From positions 1-39,912 of the forward strand of contig DUBZ01000022.1 of NCBI GenBank assembly GCA_012960035.1: a stretch of DNA of 39,912 nucleotides, in the 5' to 3' direction. This DNA is from Myxococcales bacterium. GTDB lineage: Bacteria; Myxococcota_A; UBA9160; UBA4427. Positions 33,333 through 39,912 of the stretch are shown in pieces. The position numbers were made by a program, and so were the translations under genes. Positions within the stretch are counted from its first letter, which is position 1. Every line of letters begins with the position of its first letter. Below the pieces are notes generated by a model. That model saw nothing but the letters and a program-made list of their open reading frames with translations. It searched no databases and had not been told where the DNA came from.

Positions 33333-35588
33333 CTACTCTTCCTCGTTTTCGTCCTCTTCTGTTGTTTCGCCGTCCGCTTCTTGCATGTTGCGCGTTCCGC
33401 CCGACGTCGCGGAAAGATAGATCGGCTGCGTCTCGCCCAGGTGATAGTTGTGGCACGTGACACAATCGTCGTCGGCGGCGGTTTGGCTGTGACAGTCACC
33501 GCAGACTTGTCGTTGAATGGGTGCAAAGTTCAACAGATGGCCCGACGGTTCGGCATCGTCCGCGTACGCTTCTTCGAATTCATCCGCATCGATTTCCCGC
33601 ATAGAATGACATGTGTCGCAGACTTCGGCGTTGTCGAGGCTGAAGTGGGGCTGATGTCGGAACTCAGTCGGGAGTTTTTGATTCGGAGCCGGTTCGAAGG
33701 GGCGCCAGTTTACTGTCCTTGATGGCCCGAGGGCACCGCGTGTTGAAGGCTGTGGGTCGGCGCTGTGGCACATCGCACAGCTGCCCGTCGCGTTGCTCTT
33801 GCGCAGTCCGTTGAAAAGACTTTCGGCCGCACTGGGCGTATCGCCCGCGGCATCGCCCGTGTGGGCAAATGACCCGGCAACGTCGAGCCATGCGCGTAAG
33901 AACGGGTCTGCGTGTCCGCTTGATCGATACCGAATCGCCCGATCGCGATCGGTTTGATACCAGCCCCCTTCGCGAACCCAACGTTCTTCAGAACTCTTGT
34001 CTTGTCGCCCAGCTTGAGTCGGTTTTGCCCGTTGCTTGGCAAGTTCGCGTAGCCGTCGATTGATTTCAGCCCAATGTTTTCTCTCCATGTCTTCGAGGGC
34101 GTCGAGGTCCTGCGTGACATCAGTAAAGACAGCCATCTCGCGCGCGAGTTCCGGGAACCATCCGTCGATGGCACTCGCGATGGTCTCGCGCGACAACCCA
34201 TGGGTGAGGTCGCTCAGCAAGCCGTCGGGCAATGCACCTTCCCCGAGCATGGAGGCAGAAACGAGTCTGGCTTCGAGGGACGCGTGCCCGTCTTCGCGCA
34301 AATCGTGAAGCAAGGCTTTGAGCGACCAGAGGTAGCGTCCGATCGCCAGCTGTTCGAAGCGCGTCTTGCCAGCGATGTTGTCGAAATCCTTCCCCATGTT
34401 GGCGACCGCTTGCCGGTCCTCGTTCGACAGTCGATCGTCGCCGGCGAGCAAAAAATTGACGAAGGGGCTCGGTGCCACCGACTTTTTAATCCAGGGCCAG
34501 TGACCTGGGTCGATCCCAACGTCTCGCATGCCACGCAAGTCGATCCTGGGCAAATTCAAAAAGGCGGCGCCACCCTTGCCCGAGCTGCGCACGTTTTCGT
34601 CATGACAGCTGCCGCACGTGGAATCGAAGGCCTTCACAGTCATAACGCGACCGGTTGGTTCCGGAGCGTGGCAACCCACGCATGAGAAGACTTCTCGGTC
34701 TTCGTCCGGGTAGTAGTCTTCGCGATGGCTCTGGTGATTGAAGGCGATTCGTGTGCGGCGGCCATATGGATAGTCGCCGAGGGGAGGGTGGTCGTCCGCG
34801 AAAGTGTTGAACTGAACCAGATGACAGACCTGACACTGGTCATTCGCCAGTGCGGTGAGGTTGTGGTCCGGGCCTAGGTGCTCTTGGTGACAAAGTGCGC
34901 ACGCCAACTCGCCGCCTTCTTGGATTGGAATGCCCGGGCCGAGCTTCGCAAGCGTAAAGCGAAATGGGCGCGAGGAGTCGAGATCCCGAGTCTGTAAACG
35001 TTCGGTTGTGCGCGCGAGGTCTTTGCTCGCGACGCTATGGGCGAGGTTGCTCGAAGTGCCGAGGTTGTGGCATCCAAGGCAGCGTTCGCTGTCCGAAGCG
35101 CGATCATTGCCCGCAAGCGCAGTATTGACCCAGTGTGCGGGGCCACCGGTTGCGGCACTGTGACAGCTCGCGCAGTCGTTTTCGATCGTGCCGTGTTGGT
35201 GGGTGAGCGGGCCCGGAAATACAAAGTCGAGACCCTTGCTGCCTGCGAGTCCAAGTGCCAGGAGCCCGACGGTCATTGCGACAACCCAGCGCACAATGCG
35301 ACCTCGGGTGGCTCGAAGGCTGAGCTTTGGCTGACACGTCGGGACCGCGTTACAACAAGTTCCGTCCGGGAGCGGTCCTTCGTCGCAGGCGCCGCCGAAG
35401 GGTTTCGGGCGCGCGCATGTCCAGCGATCGCCCTCCCGGTACGGCACACACTGATGGGTGGTGATGCAGCTGCCGCGCATGTCTGGCCCAAGCGGGCAAG
35501 CGTCACCGGTGCGACCACAAATGTGATCGCGATTCGGCCGTTCGTATTGGCTCCGCTCGAAGCTTGTGTCTTGCAAGCGTCGGCTCAC
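33333..35588 (-). CDS. Ten-heme cytochrome c with cysteine-rich N-terminal domain
   Basis: About 751 residues from GTG 35588, which overlaps the upstream stop as GTGA; the longer frame to 35708 only runs inside the cytochrome b gene. Residues 24-85 hold nine cysteines (24, 31, 41, 47, 58, 68, 78, 79, 85) with no CxxCH. A single membrane helix follows (about 99-117). The long periplasmic part carries ten CxxCH heme sites: CASCH, CLGCH, CALCH, CQVCH, CVGCH, CGSCH, then after a heme-free helical stretch of about 250 residues CAMCH, CDTCH, CGDCH and CVTCH. The tail is acidic. It should accept or donate electrons in the periplasm for the cytochrome b and ferredoxin proteins encoded upstream. Confidence 0.92.
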   Translation of the reverse strand: MSRRLQDTSFERSQYERPNRDHICGRTGDACPLGPDMRGSCITTHQCVPYREGDRWTCARPKPFGGACDEGPLPDGTCCNAVPTCQPKLSLRATRGRIVRWVVAMTVGLLALGLAGSKGLDFVFPGPLTHQHGTIENDCASCHSAATGGPAHWVNTALAGNDRASDSERCLGCHNLGTSSNLAHSVASKDLARTTERLQTRDLDSSRPFRFTLAKLGPGIPIQEGGELACALCHQEHLGPDHNLTALANDQCQVCHLVQFNTFADDHPPLGDYPYGRRTRIAFNHQSHREDYYPDEDREVFSCVGCHAPEPTGRVMTVKAFDSTCGSCHDENVRSSGKGGAAFLNLPRIDLRGMRDVGIDPGHWPWIKKSVAPSPFVNFLLAGDDRLSNEDRQAVANMGKDFDNIAGKTRFEQLAIGRYLWSLKALLHDLREDGHASLEARLVSASMLGEGALPDGLLSDLTHGLSRETIASAIDGWFPELAREMAVFTDVTQDLDALEDMERKHWAEINRRLRELAKQRAKPTQAGRQDKSSEERWVREGGWYQTDRDRAIRYRSSGHADPFLRAWLDVAGSFAHTGDAAGDTPSAAESLFNGLRKSNATGSCAMCHSADPQPSTRGALGPSRTVNWRPFEPAPNQKLPTEFRHQPHFSLDNAEVCDTCHSMREIDADEFEEAYADDAEPSGHLLNFAPIQRQVCGDCHSQTAADDDCVTCHNYHLGETQPIYLSATSGGTRNMQEADGETTEEDENEEE

Positions 35589-36409
35589 GGCAGGTTTCCT
35601 CGAAATCCGTAAACGACAAAGACGTGCAGTGCGGCCAGGATCAATAGGCTGAAGGTCAGCGGGATGTGAACGAAGAGCCAACCCTTGAGCACGAGTTGCC
35701 TTGCCCATTGGTAGTCGAGGTCGTCTTTCAAATGAGCGCGTTCTAGGATCAGGGCCACCGCATCGCGTTCGTTGTCATTGAGGTAGCGATCCATCGCTTC
35801 AATCTCGCGCTCGAGTTGAAGCATGGCTCGTGTCCAACCCATGAGGTGGTAGAGCACGTTCTGCGGGCGACGAAAAAAATTATCCAGCCGCTTCGTGTAA
35901 AAATCTGAAATCGTTGTCGTCTGGTTGGCCTTCGCGCATTCAACGATGATCTCTTCAACTTCGCGTTGAAGACCCAGGCGCAAAGCGGGAATGCGTTCGA
36001 AGAGGACTGGTTCCCCTCGACTCGTCAGACCAACCGGGATCACCCGAGAAAGAAACAACCCTACGAAGCCGCTGGCGGCAATCAACGCAAACAAGAGGCA
36101 GAGCCCGAACTCAAGAGAACCCTGCGGCAATTGAAAACCCGCGTGGGCGAGATATGCGAGAACCGAATACAAACCGGCGTAGGCGTGAAATTGCATCCAA
36201 GTGGCGGCGGTGCCGAGCTTGAGGAACGGCAGCTTTTTGCGCGCATTGAACAGCGCCAAGCTGACGACGGTTCCAAGCAGCACCCATCCGGACCAAAACG
36301 AGGTTGCACGAATCGACGTCTCGAGCACCGAAAGCGAAATCCAACTCACCAGCACAAGTGCTGCGAGGATCGACGTATTGATCGTTCTACGTTTGGCGAA
36401 GGGGGTCAA
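35585..36409 (-). CDS. Di-heme cytochrome b-like membrane protein
   Basis: A 274-residue membrane protein with about five helices. Two helices each carry a His pair 14 residues apart: FHAYAGLYSVLAYLAH and VHIPLTFSLLILAALH. This is the arrangement that holds two stacked b hemes across the membrane in cytochrome b/b561-type proteins. Between them lies a charged cytoplasmic helical region (about residues 125-240). Start TTG 36409 overlaps the preceding stop (TTGA), and the protein's own stop overlaps the next start (GTGA), so all three genes are translationally coupled. The likely role is moving electrons between the cytoplasmic ferredoxin protein and the periplasmic multiheme cytochrome. Confidence 0.85.
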   Translation of the reverse strand: MTPFAKRRTINTSILAALVLVSWISLSVLETSIRATSFWSGWVLLGTVVSLALFNARKKLPFLKLGTAATWMQFHAYAGLYSVLAYLAHAGFQLPQGSLEFGLCLLFALIAASGFVGLFLSRVIPVGLTSRGEPVLFERIPALRLGLQREVEEIIVECAKANQTTTISDFYTKRLDNFFRRPQNVLYHLMGWTRAMLQLEREIEAMDRYLNDNERDAVALILERAHLKDDLDYQWARQLVLKGWLFVHIPLTFSLLILAALHVFVVYGFRGNLP

Positions 36410-38142
36410 CGCTCGAGCAGCTCCAACAGCTTTTTGGTTTGACGCATGTCGACGCGGTGGAGCGCGTCGTGTGGGCAGGCGTTCTGGCAAGCCGGACCCA
36501 CTTGTTGATCCACACAGAGGTCGCACTTGGTCGCCTTCTGAATTGGCGCGAGGGTTCCTTCGTCCCGCAACAAGGCGCCGGCATGGTCGCGAACTTCGAC
36601 CATGCGAATGTTTTCGTAGGGGCAGTTGGTCGCGCACGTCCCGCAGCCGATGCAGGTCGGATCGTTGATCGCGACCTCGCCGCCGAGCGACACGCGGTGG
36701 ATCGCTCCGGTGGGGCAGCCGATCATGCACACGGGGTCGACGCAGTGCATGCACGCATTGGCGATCATGAACTTGCCGATCTGTGCTCCGTGACGGATGA
36801 AGCGCGGGTTGCCGTCGTGGGTGGACGCGCAGGCGCGCACACAGTCGTCGCAGCGGGTGCATCGTTCGAGGTCGATCATCATCGTTGCGGTGCCGTTGAC
36901 GAAGCGCGCTTCCACCAATTGTTCGAGATGTTGCGTGTGAAGTTGCGAAGATTCCTGCGACGTCAGGAAATCAGAATCGCGTACGTCTCCGACTGGCGGG
37001 TCTGGGATCAGCTCTTCGGGCAAGTTTGGGAGTACAACTTCTTCGATCACCCGGGTGGGGACGAGCAGCACGTCGACGTACCCAACCGTGCGAAGCGAAA
37101 ACCGGTAGGGAAGCGGGTCGCTACTTCTCCAGTTGTGATAGAGCTCTTCAAGGCCAAAAATTTGACCCTTACCCAGGTAGCTGAGGGTACGGTGACCGTT
37201 GCCAAACTGTTTGCTCACCCGCGCGAAGCCACTTCGAATCAAGATCAACCCATTCGGATAGTGACCCTCTTCCGCGATGATGGGTTCTTTCTTGAGCCGT
37301 TGTGACGCGCCTTTTTCCGCAAGTGCTTTGTAAGTCGCGGTCCATTCACGGTTGCCGAAGTTTTGGAAGACAGTCTCTTCGACGAGTCGGCTTTTTCCCT
37401 CGACGTTTACGTTTGTGAAGATTTCGGTGGCTTGGAGCTGTTCGTCCAGTGCGTCCTTGCGGTAGAGGTCGTCGACTGTCTTATTTAATGAAGCCGATCT
37501 ACGACTGAGGTCTCGTAAGCCTTGCCAGCGAATCTCAAGCAGTTCGCATTGGTTGTCGGCGAAGATCGTCGTGGTCCGTGGCGTGCGGCCCAGAGCCGAA
37601 AGCTCTCCAAATAGATGCCCGGCGCCCACAGTCGCGGTTTCCATCTCGTTCAAGACCGCAGGTACGTCTTGAATGAAGAGCCCTTTGCTGCGAACGCGCG
37701 ACGCTTGCGCATCGCGGTCGAAGTCCCTTGCTTCGGGTGACTTCGAGTTCTTCCACAGTTGACTCAACGCGTCGACGAACCCACGACGCTCATGCAGAAC
37801 GCTGCCGCTGATTTTTTCGGCGAGCCGTTCGTCGGCACTTTCGCCATGGCGCGGCTTGTCCCCTTCGAGTACGACGCGTACTTGTCCCGTTAAGACGAAG
37901 AATGCCGAAGTCCCGTAGTCCCCCGCTCGGTATACGATGTCGCCGGCCAGACACCGAACGATCCGCGTGTCGTTGCGCAAGATGTCACGCAGGGACGCAG
38001 AAGGCGTGAAGTCGTTTTCGTCGATCGCGCTGAACGGGCTATGGGTGAGGATCCAATCGACATCGCGAGCGGAAAGCGCTCTTTCGTCGAAGGGTTGATC
38101 CCAACGCTGCGGACGGCGTACCTCAACCGCGGTGATCGACAT
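36406..38142 (-). CDS. Fusion of two cyclic-nucleotide-binding domains and a four-cluster 4Fe-4S ferredoxin
   Basis: 578 residues. Domain 1 (about 50-210) and domain 2 (about 235-365) are cNMP-binding (CRP-like) folds, recognised by CLAGDIVYRAGDYGTSAFFV, GHLFGELSALGRTPRTTTI, IIAEEGHYPNGLILIRSG and GKGQIFGLEEL. Domain 1 contains an insert of about 60 residues. Residues 420-570 form a DmsB/HybA-like ferredoxin with four cluster motifs: CTRCDDCVRAC, CMHCVDPVCMIGC, CIGCGTCATNC and CDLCVDQQVGPACQNAC. There is no signal peptide or DNA-binding domain, so it should work in the cytoplasm as an electron-transfer subunit modulated by a ligand or redox signal. The ATG is preceded by AGAGGA. It sits between the reductase and cytochrome b genes. 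Confidence 0.92.
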   Translation of the reverse strand: MSITAVEVRRPQRWDQPFDERALSARDVDWILTHSPFSAIDENDFTPSASLRDILRNDTRIVRCLAGDIVYRAGDYGTSAFFVLTGQVRVVLEGDKPRHGESADERLAEKISGSVLHERRGFVDALSQLWKNSKSPEARDFDRDAQASRVRSKGLFIQDVPAVLNEMETATVGAGHLFGELSALGRTPRTTTIFADNQCELLEIRWQGLRDLSRRSASLNKTVDDLYRKDALDEQLQATEIFTNVNVEGKSRLVEETVFQNFGNREWTATYKALAEKGASQRLKKEPIIAEEGHYPNGLILIRSGFARVSKQFGNGHRTLSYLGKGQIFGLEELYHNWRSSDPLPYRFSLRTVGYVDVLLVPTRVIEEVVLPNLPEELIPDPPVGDVRDSDFLTSQESSQLHTQHLEQLVEARFVNGTATMMIDLERCTRCDDCVRACASTHDGNPRFIRHGAQIGKFMIANACMHCVDPVCMIGCPTGAIHRVSLGGEVAINDPTCIGCGTCATNCPYENIRMVEVRDHAGALLRDEGTLAPIQKATKCDLCVDQQVGPACQNACPHDALHRVDMRQTKKLLELLER

Positions 38143-38248
38143 GAAATCCTCTTATGACTCGCATCGCACGGACGAACCGCGAATGACGAGTGAGCAGCAT
38201 GGGTTTTACGAAGAGCTTCGATTTATAGCGGCGTCTTTTACACGTTAA

Positions 38249-39535
38249 TTATGCGTCGATGACAAGATTGGACTTGGGCACACTGATACAGGTCAAGCAG
38301 GAGCCGTCGTCGGGCTTGTTTCCCGGTTGTTTCAAGTATTCGATGTCCCCGGATTTGATGGCCGACACACAAGTTCCGCAACTACCAGCACGACACCCAC
38401 TTGGGATGTCGATGTCTTTGTCGAGTGCGAACGCGAGGATGTTTCCGGCCGCAGGATCCCACTGGAACTCTTCCCCGGACTTTGAAAACGAAATCGTCAA
38501 ACTCGAATCCGAGTTCGCGGCGACTTCTTCGGCCTTCGGCGACTTGGCGACGCTTGCGGGGCCGAACGATTCGAAGTGCACACTCGAGTCGGGCACGTTC
38601 CATTCGCGAAGGTCGTGAGTGATGCTGTCCATGAACGGAGGCGGGCCGCACAGGTAGTAGTTGAAGTTGTTCGACGGAAGTATGCGCTTGAATAGCGCGA
38701 CGCTCACGCGCTCGTTGACGCATTGAATGTCTGGGTCTTGAGGTAGGTCAGCGGCATCGACACCGCTGTAACACATGACGAACTTGAAATTGTCGGGGTT
38801 TTGCCGCGCAATTTCGGTTAGGTGGTCCATCATGACTTGCTCGCGCAAGTCGCGGACGCCGTAGAAGAGCCAAACCTCACGGTCGAAGCCGCGCTCTGAC
38901 ACCGCGTTCAGCATGGACACCATGGGGGTGAGCCCGATCCCGCCCGCGATCAAGACAATCGGACGCCGTTGGGTGAGGTCGAGGAAGAAATCTCCCCCCG
39001 GCGCCATGCAGTCGATAATGTCGCCTTCGTGAATATTGTCGTGAAAATGGTTGGAAATTTTCCCCGGCGGTGCGTCTGGAGCGTTTCGCGGTGCGGGAAC
39101 GCGCTTGATCGAAACGCGATAGTGGTGTGGGTCGGCCTTGTCAGAAAGTGAATAGCAACGGACCTCGGGACGCTTCTTGTTCGGAAGGTTGATCGAAAAC
39201 GTCAGATACTGGCCCGGCTGAAACGGCGGGATCGGTTTACCGTCGTGGGCTTCGAAGTAAAAAGAAGTGATGTCGCCGCCTTCAGGGGTCTTGCTTGCGA
39301 CGCGAAACTTGCGGATTCCGTTCCAGGTCTGGCTGCCGCGATCGCGATCGACACGCCGAATTCGAGCGGTCATCAATCGCTCTTCGAGATTCTCAAGCGC
39401 GACGTCGTAACGGTTTTGCTCGTAGGAAAACCGTTTTAGCCGGGATGCGAAGTTAAGCGCGACCTCTGCGAGCGCAGTGGCGACGATCAAGAGGCCAAAG
39501 ACTTGTACGATTATCTCGAGCAGCGGGGTCGACAT
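38249..39535 (-). CDS. Membrane-anchored FAD/NAD(P)H reductase with 2Fe-2S domain
   Basis: A 428-residue protein. An N-terminal helix (about 5-29) anchors it. The FAD domain is marked by RCYSLS (residues 126-131), the NAD(P) domain by AGGIGLTPMVSML and the CGPPPFM block, and a C-terminal plant-type 2Fe-2S domain by CRAGSCGTC with a distant CLTC. This is the layout of phenol-hydroxylase/benzoate-dioxygenase reductases and of Hmp/VanB-like systems in the reverse domain order. It should pass electrons from NAD(P)H to a partner, here plausibly the four-cluster ferredoxin encoded 106 nt downstream, or one of the P450s. It is the first gene of the redox operon. Confidence 0.92.
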   Translation of the reverse strand: MSTPLLEIIVQVFGLLIVATALAEVALNFASRLKRFSYEQNRYDVALENLEERLMTARIRRVDRDRGSQTWNGIRKFRVASKTPEGGDITSFYFEAHDGKPIPPFQPGQYLTFSINLPNKKRPEVRCYSLSDKADPHHYRVSIKRVPAPRNAPDAPPGKISNHFHDNIHEGDIIDCMAPGGDFFLDLTQRRPIVLIAGGIGLTPMVSMLNAVSERGFDREVWLFYGVRDLREQVMMDHLTEIARQNPDNFKFVMCYSGVDAADLPQDPDIQCVNERVSVALFKRILPSNNFNYYLCGPPPFMDSITHDLREWNVPDSSVHFESFGPASVAKSPKAEEVAANSDSSLTISFSKSGEEFQWDPAAGNILAFALDKDIDIPSGCRAGSCGTCVSAIKSGDIEYLKQPGNKPDDGSCLTCISVPKSNLVIDA

Positions 39536-39912
39536 CGACAGCGAGCTCCAGTTGCACCTGGTGGGCGTTGGCGAGTCACCGTTCCAGGTAACGGTCGCAC
39601 GCCAAACGTGTTCGTTTGCACCTTGAAGTATCGACCCTACTCGTGTGTGGAGCGCACCGCCTCAAAGTTTCTGGCCACGATCATAGAATCATAACGGTAC
39701 CGAGGAAAACTCATGGAGGGAAGCCGAAGACTGACCAAGTACGTACTCAATGGACGTGGTTGGATTCACTCAAAAAAGGTGAGGTGTGTCGAAGAACGAC
39801 CTTTTTGCGCTCGTGGCGTCATCGCTACGCAATCGCTCTGCCCTATGAAGTCTCGCTCGAACCCCGAAGGTTGAAACTTCGGCGCGGCTGTGCGCTAATC
39901 CTCTCTGAAGTC
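39536..39912. other. Region upstream of the redox operon, to the window edge
   Basis: No clear gene is seen. On the plus strand there is a weak 53-codon frame (39713-39874). A small hairpin, CCGAAG (39864-39869) with CTTCGG (39877-39882) around a 7-nt loop, overlaps its stop codon. AAAAAGG/CCTTTTT near 39774-39805 could pair around about 20 nt. The promoter of the minus-strand redox operon must lie here, but I cannot place it. Confidence 0.4.
39713..39874 (+). CDS. Possible small ORF (53 residues)
   Basis: ATG 39713 follows GAGGA at about 7 nt spacing, a fair ribosome site. The product (MEGSRRLTKYVLNGRGWIHS...) is basic, has three cysteines and no recognisable family. Codon use is less GC-biased than in the flanking genes. 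It may be chance. Confidence 0.2.
   Translation: MEGSRRLTKYVLNGRGWIHSKKVRCVEERPFCARGVIATQSLCPMKSRSNPEG

Noticed and set aside
36410..36862. N-terminal extension of the cytochrome b-like protein
   Set aside because: The extension is an Arg/His-rich out-of-frame reading of the ferredoxin gene. The TTGA overlap at 36409 gives the natural start.

Overview
The window is about 40 kb of GC-rich bacterial chromosome, densely packed with genes on both strands. No rRNA, tRNA, CRISPR, phage or insertion-sequence gene is visible. The gene mix (CoA-transferase/racemase, two thiolase-family proteins, two cytochromes P450, an F420-type luciferase-like oxidoreductase, a multiheme cytochrome, a twin-FHA protein and a polyprenol-mannose operon) suggests an uncultured, metabolically versatile Gram-negative of the Myxococcota / former Deltaproteobacteria / Binatota type. 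There is no marker gene here, so this placement is inference.

Layout. 1-2573 (minus): polyprenol-phosphate mannose synthase, a GT4 glycosyltransferase and a membrane protein cut by the window edge, forming a glycoconjugate operon. 2910-5138: a GT-C-like polytopic membrane protein. 5231-10716: an exported amidohydrolase, a GNAT acetyltransferase remnant with an internal deletion, a GH3 glycosidase with a PA14 insert, and a luciferase-like oxidoreductase. 11027-15844: a beta-lactamase-fold hydrolase, an alpha-methylacyl-CoA racemase family protein, an enoyl-CoA hydratase and a thiolase-like protein, a lipid/acyl-CoA block. 15841-19294: a TolB-like propeller and a lipoprotein carboxylesterase. 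19390-21140 (minus): an EVE protein, a recoded DCC-family protein, a VOC protein and a lipoprotein cytochrome c. 21298-27215: aldose 1-epimerase, CdsZ-like zinc-ribbon protein, an LplT-type transporter fused to a degenerate acyltransferase, an SDR and a thiolase. 27455-30936: two P450s and an HpcH/HpaI aldolase. 31028-33311: a LamG-VanZ fusion and a twin-FHA protein.

33333-39535 (minus) is a compact redox operon. It encodes an FAD/2Fe-2S reductase, a protein fusing two cyclic-nucleotide-binding domains to a four-cluster ferredoxin, a di-heme b membrane protein and a ten-heme cytochrome c. The last three genes overlap by 4 nt at each junction (TTGA, GTGA). Together they look like a transmembrane electron conduit with a built-in nucleotide sensor.

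The most striking observation is at 19390-19752. A complete DCC (DUF393) thiol-redox protein reads through two in-frame TGA codons that fall exactly on both cysteines of the family's DGxCxxC motif. A bSECIS-like hairpin lies at the right distance downstream. This predicts a selenoprotein with a Sec-x-x-Sec redox centre. A conventional gene caller would see only the truncated 102-residue tail. No selenocysteine machinery (selA, selB, selC, selD) lies in this window, so its presence in the genome is the key test.
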